Origin: Occallatibacter gabretensis
GTDB taxonomy: Bacteria > Acidobacteriota > Terriglobia > Terriglobales > Acidobacteriaceae
Direction: 5' to 3'
DNA length: 64,000 nt
Assembly: GCF_001449115.1 (NCBI RefSeq)
Contig: NZ_LAIJ01000012.1
Coordinates: 124,001 to 188,000 of the forward strand
Shown: in pieces, positions 51,765-59,772 of the stretch
Position numbering within the stretch: position 1 is the first letter of the stretch
Layout: the number at the start of each line of letters is the position of its first letter
Program-made: the position numbers and the translations under genes
The notes under the pieces: generated by a model
The model's input: only the letters and a program-made list of their open reading frames with translations
Databases searched by the model: none
Told to the model about the DNA's origin: nothing

Positions 51765-52295
51765 ATGGAAAATCCATCGCCGCGCCTCGCTACCGCGAAT
51801 CCCACGGGATACAACATTGACGCAATCGCCAAGCTGGAGCATGACGCACTTGGCCGCCGTACTCTCACGGAGCGAGCTAGCGACATAATTACGAAAGCTG
51901 TAGGGAATATCTGGTTCCTGCTGGCTCAGTTGATCCTGATCTGCGGCTGGGGCCTGGTAAATCTCCACCTGATCCCCGGAGTCAAAGCATTTGATCCATT
52001 CCCCTTCGGCATTCTGGCGCTCGTCATCTCTTTGGAAGGTGTGTTCCTGACCATCTTCGTCCTCATCAGCCAAAGCCGAATGGCCCGCCAATCCGAACGC
52101 CGCTCGCATCTCGATCTTCAGGTCGGCATGCTTTCCGAGCAGGAGCTCACCACCATCCTTCAGATGTTGCAGAAACTCTGCCAGCACCTGGGCATGAACG
52201 TGGACTCCTCTAAACAGGAGATTCAGTCATTCAGCAAAACGACAGACGTACACAAGCTGGCCAGCGAGCTGGAAGAAAAACTCCCGGAAAAATAA
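51765..52295 (+). CDS. DUF1003 membrane protein
   Basis: 176 residues. Two membrane helices (IWFLLAQLILICGWGLVNL and FGILALVISLEGVFLTIFVLISQ) around the family motif FDPFPFGIL, and then the conserved SQSRMARQSERRSHLDLQV. A cytoplasmic C-terminal coiled segment follows. Known as DUF1003, sometimes cyclic-nucleotide-linked in other genomes; function unknown. GGAG about seven bases before the ATG. Confidence 0.88.
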   Translation: MENPSPRLATANPTGYNIDAIAKLEHDALGRRTLTERASDIITKAVGNIWFLLAQLILICGWGLVNLHLIPGVKAFDPFPFGILALVISLEGVFLTIFVLISQSRMARQSERRSHLDLQVGMLSEQELTTILQMLQKLCQHLGMNVDSSKQEIQSFSKTTDVHKLASELEEKLPEK

Positions 52296-52324
52296 CCTGT
52301 CCGCCATCGCCGCCGATTTTCATA

Positions 52325-53692
52325 CTATTCAATTTTCAAGTGAGGATAACGCATGTAAACCAGCTGCTGAACATCGGCATTGAGCTGTTGCAGCGGAGTC
52401 GGCTTATCCTGTGACCGTGTGCCCTTCTGATTCAGCACATTCATCAGGCTCCACTCCCGTTGCAAATCGTGAGGTTCTTCAGCCTTCAGGTCATATCGTG
52501 TGAAGTCAATGGCCACCGGCGGGCTGTTCTTCGTCCAGTCGCGCAACAGCGCCAGGCGGAACTCGCGGTTCATGTACCACTCAATTTCCAGGTTCGCTTC
52601 AGAGCCGGGCGCTCCCGTCCCCTTGGCGTCAAACCGGTAGTTGAGCGATGCATTACTGGGCGTATGCTTGCGCCACTCCATACCAAACGCGCCTTCGGTC
52701 ATCACTCGTGTATCCGGCCATCTGTCGCGCACTGCCTGTAACCAATAGGTCAGGTCCTCGTCATGGCCAATCGATACTTCCCATATCGCCGTTACCCAGC
52801 CAAAGTTGTTAAGAGCAACGCCGCGATCGAAGTGCACCGCCGTGGTGTCCATCATCTCTTTGCGGCCAACAACCTTGCCCAGATTGCCCACGGATTCAAT
52901 CGGTCCAACTCCCAGCCGGCTGTTAAACCCTCCCTGAAATCCCTCCCGCCTTGCGGAGAGAAAGTCGCAGGTCCAGCCATCCAGGCACACGCAGTCGATA
53001 AAATCCGCCGGGCCTTGCGCGGGCTTCAGGTAGTGCTCGCGGCTTGGGTAGTACGGATAGCAGATGCCTCCATCCCCATCGCCGTTATCGATCCCGTGCT
53101 GGCTCCAGATCTGGCCTTGGCAGACATGAATGCCTTCCTCTGTGGCAAGGAAGCGCTGGTTCTCCGCATCCATGAAACCGGCGACAAGACATTGCGGACG
53201 GTACCCGCCGCCAACCGTGTTTGAAACCATCCCCAGCGCATCGTGAATCGTCTGCCGGATACGCTCGCGCGTGTCATACATCGGCGCAAAGTAGCCACCG
53301 GGAATAAAGGTGATCTCGTCGCCATAGCGATCGTGATACGAAGCCAGCAAACGGCGCGCGTCCTGGTACTCCTTGCGGCTATCTTTCAGAGCCAGCCAGC
53401 TGATCGCCCACGTCATCTTGCCGTCCGGGCAGCCCCTTGCAAACGCTTCGCGTCGAGAGCGAATGTGGTCTGTGCTATTGTCCCCGGACTCATCCTCACC
53501 AATCGAACGAGTAGGAGTTACCTCGATCTGATTCACACGTACAACGGAGACATGCGTCAGAAACCTCCCGCGCAAGGGAGAAGAATTTTCAGCGAAGGCT
53601 GCGAGGCCGAGTTCCGGTCTGGCCAATGCCAAAGTTGCCGATACACCCGCAGCCCCGCCAAGAAAGCGCCGTCTGTTCCAGTCTCTACTCAT
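52325..53692 (-). CDS. Tat-exported protein of unknown function (DUF3863-like)
   Basis: 455 residues from the ATG at 53692. The N-terminus MSRDWNRRRFLGGAAG contains a twin-arginine motif followed by a hydrophobic stretch, so export in folded form is likely. Middle features include GHD-type and aromatic-rich motifs (GICYPYYPSREHYLKPAQ, FIDCVCLDGWTCDFLSARREG, TGAPG, WYMNREFRLALLRDW). The layout reminds me of the DUF3863 family from Bacteroidetes, possibly a carbohydrate-active or polysaccharide-deacetylase-like fold, but this is tentative. Monocistronic, convergent with DUF1003 across 29 bases. Confidence 0.7.
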   Translation of the reverse strand: MSRDWNRRRFLGGAAGVSATLALARPELGLAAFAENSSPLRGRFLTHVSVVRVNQIEVTPTRSIGEDESGDNSTDHIRSRREAFARGCPDGKMTWAISWLALKDSRKEYQDARRLLASYHDRYGDEITFIPGGYFAPMYDTRERIRQTIHDALGMVSNTVGGGYRPQCLVAGFMDAENQRFLATEEGIHVCQGQIWSQHGIDNGDGDGGICYPYYPSREHYLKPAQGPADFIDCVCLDGWTCDFLSARREGFQGGFNSRLGVGPIESVGNLGKVVGRKEMMDTTAVHFDRGVALNNFGWVTAIWEVSIGHDEDLTYWLQAVRDRWPDTRVMTEGAFGMEWRKHTPSNASLNYRFDAKGTGAPGSEANLEIEWYMNREFRLALLRDWTKNSPPVAIDFTRYDLKAEEPHDLQREWSLMNVLNQKGTRSQDKPTPLQQLNADVQQLVYMRYPHLKIE

Positions 53693-53786
53693 ATACCTGC
53701 GATTCTCTTCTCGGCAGGTGGATGTTCGCAAGGATCCTGGGGCGATCCTTGCGTCCAGACACAGCCCTTGAGCTTCTCCGCAGTGG

Positions 53787-54695
53787 TCACGCTAACAGAA
53801 CAACTTTGCCCACGCCGCTCTTCTCTGCTTCAGCATGTGCTTTCGCCGCATCCGCAAGCGAAAATGTGCGATCGACCGAGATCTTGAATTTGCCGTTTAC
53901 CAGGTCTTCGGCCAGCGCACGCATGCTCGCCGCGTCAGGATGAGAGCCAAAAGCCTCCACCTTTACAGCAGGGTGAAGTTTGGCATTCTGCGGAGGCCCT
54001 ACGACCGAGGCATAGGTTCCGCCCGACTTCACTTTACCCAGAAGCGCGTCGCTGACGCTGCCGCCAATCGTATCCGCGACGACATCCACCAGACCCAGTG
54101 AGGCTATCTCTTCGCGGCTATCAAGCGCGAGAAGCGCATCTGCTCCAAGCTCCTCTGCCGCCTTCTTCTGTGAGCCGCGCACACCGGCGATCACATACGC
54201 GCCAAGCTTCTTCGCCACCCAGATGGCCGTGCGGCCCACGCTGCCCAGTGCGCCGGTAATGATCACAGTCTGGCCAGCCTGAACCTTACCCGCCTGAACG
54301 ATGAGTTGCTCACCCGTGTTGAGCACCACCGGGAGCGCTGCGGCTGTGACGGGGTCAAGGCCTTCCGGAAGCTTCGACAAGCCTGCCAGATCAGCCAGCA
54401 GGAACTCAGCGTACGCCTGCCCAGCGCGGCCAAAGACCTTGTCGCCCTTCGCATAACCCTCAACGCCCTTGCCCACCGAGCGAACCACGCCGGAGTAGTC
54501 GTAACCGAGGATTGCGGGTGGTTTCAGCGGCATGAAATCCTTCATCGCTCCGCTGCGAATCTTCCAATCGATGGGATTGATTCCCGCTGCAGTGACTTGG
54601 ATAAGAATCTGCCCATCAACCGCCTGGGGATCGTCCCAATCCTCATACTTCAACTGATCGGGCCCACCGTACTCATGCAGCACAACTGCTTTCAT
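53787..54695 (-). CDS. NADP-dependent quinone oxidoreductase-like MDR enzyme
   Basis: 302 residues from the ATG at 54695, which has GAGGTG upstream. Zinc-independent medium-chain dehydrogenase/reductase: MKAVVLHEYGGPDQLKYED start, GINPIDWKIRSGAM, ILGYDYSGVVRSVGKGV, the cofactor loop VIITGALGSVGRTAIWVAKKLGA, and the ending FSLADAAKAHAEAEKSGVGKVVLLA. No zinc ligands, so it is a quinone/enone reductase type rather than an alcohol dehydrogenase. Divergent from the acyltransferase gene. Confidence 0.9.
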   Translation of the reverse strand: MKAVVLHEYGGPDQLKYEDWDDPQAVDGQILIQVTAAGINPIDWKIRSGAMKDFMPLKPPAILGYDYSGVVRSVGKGVEGYAKGDKVFGRAGQAYAEFLLADLAGLSKLPEGLDPVTAAALPVVLNTGEQLIVQAGKVQAGQTVIITGALGSVGRTAIWVAKKLGAYVIAGVRGSQKKAAEELGADALLALDSREEIASLGLVDVVADTIGGSVSDALLGKVKSGGTYASVVGPPQNAKLHPAVKVEAFGSHPDAASMRALAEDLVNGKFKISVDRTFSLADAAKAHAEAEKSGVGKVVLLA

Positions 54696-54769
54696 AACCA
54701 CACCTCGCAACTTTCGCTCTCAAATCTCGCTGGTTAGATGCATTCGATAGTGGCGTGGCTGCGAACCTT

Positions 54770-54775
54770 TACACT
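54770..54775 (+). promoter_or_regulatory. -10 box before the acyltransferase gene
   Basis: TACACT in TACACTGATTCTTT, identical to the string before priA, 14 bases before the ATG at 54790. No Shine-Dalgarno sequence. Confidence 0.5.
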
Positions 54776-54789
54776 GATTCTTTGCCCGC

Positions 54790-55689
54790 ATGAAGCAAAG
54801 ATTTCAGTATTGGCTGGTCGTCGCGCTCGCTGAATTCCTCGGCTGGCTGCCCCGTCCTCTGGCCCGCCGGTTCGTAGGTCTCCACACCGCCGCCGCGTAT
54901 CATCTGCTCGGCCGCCTGCGCCGCGTCGGCGAGCGAAATCTGCAGCTCGCACTTCCTGAGCTTTCCCCTGCTGAAAAAGAAACAATTCTGAAAAATCTCT
55001 TCCGCTACCTCGGCTGGCAGATGGTGGAGTTCTGCCGGATGAGCCGCTACACACCCCGGAACACTCGCAACTGGCTCCGCACCGATGGCCTCGAGCATTA
55101 CGAGGCAGCCATGAAGCGCGGCAAAGGCGTGCTGATCCTCACCGGCCATCTCGGCGCATGGGAGCTCTCCAGCTTCTACCACTCGCTCATGGGCCACCCC
55201 ATGGGCATGGTCATCCGCCGCCTCGACAACACATACCTCGACCAGTACGTGAACCATATCCGCTGCCTTCACGGCAACCGCGTCCTCCACAAGGACGACT
55301 TCGCCCGCGGCCTGCTCAAAGCCATGCATCAAGGCGACTCAGTCGGCATCCTCATGGACACCAACATGACCCCGCCACAGGGCGTCTTCGCGCCCTTCTT
55401 CAGCCTCGCAGCCTGCACCGGCTCCGGCCTCGCCCGCGTCGCACTCAAAACCGGCGCAGCCGTTCTGCCCGGCTTCTGCCTCTGGGAGCCCGCAGAGCAA
55501 AAGTACGTCCTCCACTTCGGACCCGAACTCGAATTCACGCAAACAGACGACCCCGAAGCAGATATCCTTGCCGCAACGGCGCAATGCAACACCGTCCTCG
55601 AAAGCTGGATCCGCCGTTATCCCGATCAGTGGCTCTGGATTCACCGCCGCTGGAAGACCCGCCCCGCAGGCGAGCCTGCTATTTACTGA
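54790..55689 (+). CDS. LpxL/HtrB-like lipid A acyltransferase
   Basis: 299 residues. An N-terminal membrane helix is followed by the acyltransferase core, with the catalytic HX4E in LILTGHLGAWELSSFYHSLMG. Further family features are MGMVIRRLDNTYLDQYVNHIRCLHGN, SVGILMDTNMTPPQGVFAPFFSLAA and the closing WIRRYPDQWLWIHRRWKTRP, which is diagnostic. It adds the secondary acyl chain to Kdo-lipid A or a relative. lpxD lies 750 bases further on the same strand, after the PHD/VapC pair. Confidence 0.9.
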   Translation: MKQRFQYWLVVALAEFLGWLPRPLARRFVGLHTAAAYHLLGRLRRVGERNLQLALPELSPAEKETILKNLFRYLGWQMVEFCRMSRYTPRNTRNWLRTDGLEHYEAAMKRGKGVLILTGHLGAWELSSFYHSLMGHPMGMVIRRLDNTYLDQYVNHIRCLHGNRVLHKDDFARGLLKAMHQGDSVGILMDTNMTPPQGVFAPFFSLAACTGSGLARVALKTGAAVLPGFCLWEPAEQKYVLHFGPELEFTQTDDPEADILAATAQCNTVLESWIRRYPDQWLWIHRRWKTRPAGEPAIY

Positions 55690-55721
55690 GACCTGACCGA
55701 AACCGCGGTATCATCAAACAA

Positions 55722-55997
55722 ATGGCAACGATACACATTTCGGATGTCGACGCAGCGCGCGATTTCGCGGCCGTGCTGGCGCATGTCCGTTCCGGTGCTG
55801 AGGTCATCATCGAATCCGGTTCCGCTCCAATTGCCGTCCTCCATGCCCCTGCATCTCCGCGGCGCACCGTAGAGGAGTGTCTTGCCCTGCTTCCCAAGGA
55901 CTCACCGGCAACAATTGACGAGGACTTTGCCGCCGATGTTGAAGCTGCAATTGCCGCACATCGCGAGCCTCTCAACCCTCCGGCATGGGTTGAATAA
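55722..55997 (+). CDS. PHD/YefM-type antitoxin
   Basis: 91 residues: MATIHISDVDAARDFAAVLAHVRSGAEVIIESGSAPIAVLHAP matches prevent-host-death proteins, with a toxin-binding tail. It is directly followed, two bases after its stop, by a PIN toxin gene with a GTG start. A longer open frame upstream overlaps the acyltransferase gene in another frame and is not used. Confidence 0.85.
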   Translation: MATIHISDVDAARDFAAVLAHVRSGAEVIIESGSAPIAVLHAPASPRRTVEECLALLPKDSPATIDEDFAADVEAAIAAHREPLNPPAWVE

Positions 55998-55999
55998 CA

Positions 56000-56413
56000 G
56001 TGGGGCTCGTCCTCGACTCCAGCATTCTTATCCCTGCAGAACGAAAGGGCATGAATGCGTATCAAGCTCTTGCGGAACTGGCGCGGCTCGCGGCAGGGGA
56101 ACAGCTTGCAATTTCCGTGATCACCATCGCAGAACTGGCTCACGGGATTGCCCGCTCCAACTCGCCCGAAAGAGCAACTATTAGGCGCCAGTTTCTAAAT
56201 GAGTTGAGCTTGGCTTTGCCCGTACAGCCGGTCGCGGCAGAGATCGCCTTGCGTGCCGGCCTGATGGATGGAGATCGCACCGCAAGAGGCATTCGTATCC
56301 CATTTTCAGATTTGCTGATTGGTGTCACAGCGCTTGAGCTCGGATATAAAGTTGCCACCGAGAATATGCGCCATTTTCAGCTGATTCCGGACCTTTCGAT
56401 AGTGTCCTTCTGA
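56000..56413 (+). CDS. VapC-like PIN-domain toxin
   Basis: 137 residues, GTG start. PIN ribonuclease fold with acidic triad candidates Asp6 (LVLDSSILI), Glu45 (ITIAELAHG) and Asp104 (PFSDLLIGVTAL), and the late ATENMRHF. VapC toxins cut tRNA or rRNA. With the upstream PHD protein this is a type II pair. It ends only 22 bases before lpxD and could affect its expression. Confidence 0.88.
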   Translation: MGLVLDSSILIPAERKGMNAYQALAELARLAAGEQLAISVITIAELAHGIARSNSPERATIRRQFLNELSLALPVQPVAAEIALRAGLMDGDRTARGIRIPFSDLLIGVTALELGYKVATENMRHFQLIPDLSIVSF

Positions 56414-56421
56414 AAGCAATA

Positions 56422-56427
56422 TAGACT
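56422..56427 (+). promoter_or_regulatory. Possible leaderless promoter of lpxD
   Basis: TAGACT in TATAGACTGAAG, 8 bases before the ATG at 56436. No Shine-Dalgarno sequence. It partly overlaps the 22-base gap behind the VapC gene. Confidence 0.4.
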
Positions 56428-56435
56428 GAAGCGCA

Positions 56436-57398
56436 ATGACACTCGGCCAACTAATCGAAGAACTCGGCGGCTCGCTCACACAGGGCAATGCGGACGCGCA
56501 CATCGAAGGCGTCAACTCCGCGCCACAGGCCGGTCCCACCGATCTTGTCTTCGCCGAGGACGCAGACAGCGCAGCAGAAGCCCTCACCGGCAACGCTGCC
56601 GCAGTCGTCCTCCGCCCCAACACACCAATCTCCAATCCCTTCGAGAAGGGAATCATCGAATCCCCAAATCCCCGCCTGTGGTTCGCCCGCGCCGCAAAGC
56701 TGCTCAAGCCCGCTCCAGCCCCAACCAGCATCCATCCATCCGCAGTCGTCGATCCCTCCGCGCAACTCGGACGCAACGTCCTCATTGAAGCCGGAGCCGT
56801 AATCGGCGCAGACGTCCACATCGGCGATGCCTGCCACATTTACCCGCGCGTAGTTCTTTATCCCGGCACAACACTCGGCAACCGCGTCGTCATCCACGCC
56901 GGCGCAGTCCTCGGCGCAGACGGCTTCGGCTACGTCCGCGACTCCGCAACCGGCTCCTACACGCAATTCCCGCAGCAGGGCACGCTCGTCCTCGAAGACG
57001 ACGTCGAGATCGGCGCAAACACCACCATCGACCGCGGCGCACTTGCCGAAACCCGCATCCGCCGCGGCACAAAGATCGACAACCTCGTCCACATCGGCCA
57101 CAACTGCGACATCGGCGAAGACGTCGTCATCGCCGCGCTCACCGGCATCTCCGGTTCCAGCTCCGTCGGCAAAGGCGCAATCATCGCCGGCCAGGTCGGC
57201 ATCGGCGATCACGCCCACGTCGGCCCCGGCGTCATTATTGGAGGCCAGGCCGGTGTCCTCAGCGGCAAAACCGTCACGAATGACGGCCTAAAGCCCGGCA
57301 CAGTCCTCTGGGGAACCCCGGCCCGCCCGCTCAAGCAGGTCCTCCGCGAGCTGGCCATTCTCGCACGGCAGGCCAAGTCTCGCACCCGCCCGGAATAG
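56436..57398 (+). CDS. lpxD: UDP-3-O-acylglucosamine N-acyltransferase LpxD
   Basis: 320 residues. Third step of lipid A synthesis, acylating the 2-amino group. N-terminal uridine-binding domain (MTLGQLIEELGGSLT to about 95) followed by a left-handed beta-helix of hexapeptide repeats (IGADVHIGDACHIYPRVVLYPG), the GADGFGYVRD loop, and the catalytic histidine in LVHIGHNCDIGEDVVIAALTGISGSSSVG. C-terminal helix with RPLKQVLRELAILARQAK. It supports the LPS-bearing (Gram-negative) nature of the host. Confidence 0.95.
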   Translation: MTLGQLIEELGGSLTQGNADAHIEGVNSAPQAGPTDLVFAEDADSAAEALTGNAAAVVLRPNTPISNPFEKGIIESPNPRLWFARAAKLLKPAPAPTSIHPSAVVDPSAQLGRNVLIEAGAVIGADVHIGDACHIYPRVVLYPGTTLGNRVVIHAGAVLGADGFGYVRDSATGSYTQFPQQGTLVLEDDVEIGANTTIDRGALAETRIRRGTKIDNLVHIGHNCDIGEDVVIAALTGISGSSSVGKGAIIAGQVGIGDHAHVGPGVIIGGQAGVLSGKTVTNDGLKPGTVLWGTPARPLKQVLRELAILARQAKSRTRPE

Positions 57399-57492
57399 AT
57401 ATTTCTCCCCACTTTTCCACTTCTGGCAGCTATGCATGTCGCAAAACACATCAAAATTGCAGAAAAAGGATTAAAGCCCCCTCCGCTGATGT

Positions 57493-57526
57493 CGATATTT
57501 GAAGCAGTGCGATATTTGAACCAGTA
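57493..57526 (+). repeat. 17-base tandem direct repeat
   Basis: CGATATTTGAAGCAGTG followed immediately by CGATATTTGAACCAGTA, differing at two positions. It ends 11 bases before the ATG of the small acidic protein, next to its GGAGGA. Confidence 0.6.
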
Positions 57527-57537
57527 AAGGAGGAGCC

Positions 57538-57825
57538 ATGGAAATTGCTCCCATCCCGAACCTGATCCCGATCCGCGTATCCGCGCCATCTGCCGCACCG
57601 CCCGACGTTCCCACCACCCGGGCCATCGACTTCCGCCGCCAGCAAAATCAAGACCACCCCGAGCAGGATGACGCCACTTACACCCCCGGCGGCAGCGAAG
57701 ACGAAAATGACCAGCCGAACCAGCAGTATCACCCCGTCTTGGAAGCCCTCCAGGCAGCCCCATCTGTTCGCACGGACGATCCGGAAGAACCCGGAGAACA
57801 GCATACGATCAGCGTTTTCGCCTGA
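57538..57825 (+). CDS. Small acidic Pro-rich protein of unknown function
   Basis: 95 residues, no signal peptide or membrane segment. Pro/Asp/Glu/Gln-rich and likely disordered: MEIAPIPNLIPIRVSAPSAA start, then PEQDDATYTPGGSEDENDQPNQ and a final EPGEQHTISVFA. GGAGGA lies three to five bases before the ATG, which supports translation. The direct repeat at 57493 immediately precedes it. I do not recognise a family. Confidence 0.65.
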   Translation: MEIAPIPNLIPIRVSAPSAAPPDVPTTRAIDFRRQQNQDHPEQDDATYTPGGSEDENDQPNQQYHPVLEALQAAPSVRTDDPEEPGEQHTISVFA

Positions 57826-57917
57826 TTAACTCTCGTAACCAATTCCTTATCAATAAGATAAAAATTCCACAGAAAATTCCAAAAACTCACTTGCGCTCGA
57901 TTCCGTTCTGGGTTAAC

Positions 57918-57951
57918 TTACTAACCAGTTAGTAAAACTAACCGGTTAGTT
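57918..57951. promoter_or_regulatory. Tandem palindromic TetR operators
   Basis: TTACTAACCAGTTAGTAA at 57918-57935 (8-base arms, CA centre) and AACTAACCGGTTAGTT at 57936-57951 (perfect 16-base palindrome). They share the half-site ACTAAC and have centres 17 bases apart. The second ends six bases before the TetR ATG, so binding would block both promoter and translation start region. Confidence 0.8.
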
Positions 57952-57957
57952 AAAAAA

Positions 57958-58692
57958 ATGACACCTGAACCCAATAACGCGCCCTCTGACCGCTCCGCTG
58001 AAACGCGAACCCGTATTCTCGACGCCGCAGTCCGCGAATTTGCCGCACACGGTCTTGCCGGCGCGCGCACGGAGCGAATCGCAGAAGCCGCCGGTGTAAA
58101 CAAAGCATTGCTTTACTACTATTTCGCCGGCAAAGACCAGATGTATCTCGCGGCAGTGGAAGCCATCGCAGCCCGCATGCGCGACACCACGCTAGCCGTA
58201 TTCACCCGCCAGGCCACCCCCGGCGAGCGCATGTTGCGCATGGCGCTGAATCACTTTGACCGCATCTGGTCGCAGCCCGAGTTTCAGAGCCTCATGCAGC
58301 AGGAGATGATGCGCATCCGCAAAGGCGATCAGGGCATACTGCCGATCATCGCGAAGAAAGCCTTCGAGCCCATGCTCATCATGTATGAGTCCATGGCGCG
58401 TGAAGGCATTCAAGGCGGCGAACTGATCGAAGCCGACTGGATGCAGATTCTCTTCGCCGGCCTTGGAGCCAATGTCTTCTACTTTCTCAGCGCGCCCATG
58501 TGGAAGCTCGTCGGGGGCAAAGACATGCTGACGCGCGATGCGCTGGCCGAGCGGCGAAAGTCTCTGCTCGATTTTCTGGGACAGGCAATTTTTCGGGACC
58601 GGCAGAAGGGCGCCGAGGCAGCTGCGCGAGTCTTTGCGGACACACCCATGCCCGATGCCGAGCCGTTTGATCCATGGATGGAAAGAGATTAG
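57958..58692 (+). CDS. TetR-family repressor of the adjacent efflux operon
   Basis: 244 residues, longer than the usual 190-220. The HTH TRTRILDAAVREFAAHGLAGARTERIAEAAGVNKALLYYYFAGKDQMY is standard TetR; the ligand domain includes YESMAREGIQGGELIEADWMQILFAGLGAN. The C-terminal extension is charged. Tandem operators sit directly before it, and HlyD-ABC-ABC2 genes follow on the same strand 12 bases later. It most likely represses the whole operon until a drug-like ligand binds. Confidence 0.92.
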   Translation: MTPEPNNAPSDRSAETRTRILDAAVREFAAHGLAGARTERIAEAAGVNKALLYYYFAGKDQMYLAAVEAIAARMRDTTLAVFTRQATPGERMLRMALNHFDRIWSQPEFQSLMQQEMMRIRKGDQGILPIIAKKAFEPMLIMYESMAREGIQGGELIEADWMQILFAGLGANVFYFLSAPMWKLVGGKDMLTRDALAERRKSLLDFLGQAIFRDRQKGAEAAARVFADTPMPDAEPFDPWMERD

Positions 58693-58704
58693 GGGAGGGA
58701 AAGA

Positions 58705-59772
58705 GTGAGTGCACGTAATCGAGTTTTTATGATTCTAGGTCTGCTGCTGGTGGGGTCGCTCATCTGGTATCTGGTCACCGCGCGCAGCTCCGGCGATCTG
58801 CACCTGATCGGCACGGTAGACGCCAATGAAGTTCTGGTCAGCGCAAAGATTCCGGGGCGCATCCAGACCCTTACCGTGCAGGAAGGTGAGAGTGTGCAGG
58901 CCGGGCAGTTGATCGCCGTCATCGAGAGCGATGATCTGGCCGCAGCGCGCAGTGCCGCCGCCGCAACCGTCACCAGCCAGCAGCAAAAGCTGAATGAAAC
59001 CGTCGATACCCAGCGCCAGACCCTCGGCGAAGTCACCAGCGCCACCAGCACCTCGGCAGCGCAGGTGCTCTCCGCGCAGGCCGCGCTCGATCAGGCGCAG
59101 GCAAACCTGCTTCGGCAGCAAGCCGATACGCCGCGCACCGTTGAGCTGGCCAAACAGGGAATCATGAGCAAACAGGCCAGCGACGAAGCTGTCGCTGCCT
59201 TGCAGGCGGATCAGGCAGCGGTGGATGCCGCGAAACACAATCTGGTCGCGGCACAGGCTGCGCTGCGCCAGGCTCGTGCGCATGAGATATCAGCCTCTGC
59301 CGCGCAAAAGACCGTTGCCTCCACCCGCGCGCAGGTAGCAAATGCCGAAGCCCTGGCCAAACAGGCCGATGTAGAACTGGGTTACGCCAAGGTCTTCGCG
59401 CCCGTCACAGGCAAGGTGAATGCATGGGCCGCGCGGCAGGGTGAAGTTGTCGCAGCCGGTACGCCCATCGTCACCGTCATGGATCTCTCGCAGACCTGGG
59501 TATACGCTCCTCTGCCGGAGACGCAGGCCGACGCCGTGCAACTCGGCGACATGCTCAAGGTAGTCTTGCCCAGCGGCGCGGAAGTGCAGGGCAAAGTCAT
59601 CGTGAAATCCGCCGAAGCGGACTTCGCCACGCAGCGCGACATCAACGGCGGCCGCAAGCGCGATATTCACACCGTGAAGCTGAAGCTTCTCATCCCCAAT
59701 GACGGCGAGAAGTTCGTGCCCGGCATGCAGGCGGAAGTCTACATCCCGAAAGCGAAGCTGGTGAAACACTGA
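58705..59772 (+). CDS. HlyD-family periplasmic adaptor (efflux)
   Basis: 355 residues, GTG start with AGGGA upstream. One N-terminal membrane helix (VFMILGLLLVGSLIWYLV), lipoyl halves GTVDANEVLVSAKIPGRIQTLTVQEGESVQAG and VFAPVTGKVNAWAARQGEVVAAGTPIVTVMDL, a long coiled hairpin in between rich in Ala/Gln, and a final beta-barrel domain ending FVPGMQAEVYIPK. It links the inner-membrane ABC pair to an outer-membrane exit. The stop overlaps the ATP-binding gene start (TGATG). Confidence 0.92.
   Translation: MSARNRVFMILGLLLVGSLIWYLVTARSSGDLHLIGTVDANEVLVSAKIPGRIQTLTVQEGESVQAGQLIAVIESDDLAAARSAAAATVTSQQQKLNETVDTQRQTLGEVTSATSTSAAQVLSAQAALDQAQANLLRQQADTPRTVELAKQGIMSKQASDEAVAALQADQAAVDAAKHNLVAAQAALRQARAHEISASAAQKTVASTRAQVANAEALAKQADVELGYAKVFAPVTGKVNAWAARQGEVVAAGTPIVTVMDLSQTWVYAPLPETQADAVQLGDMLKVVLPSGAEVQGKVIVKSAEADFATQRDINGGRKRDIHTVKLKLLIPNDGEKFVPGMQAEVYIPKAKLVKH

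Noticed and set aside
55158-55721. Long extension of the PHD antitoxin
   Set aside because: It overlaps the acyltransferase gene in another frame and is Arg/Pro/His-rich; the ATG at 55722 begins the conserved domain.
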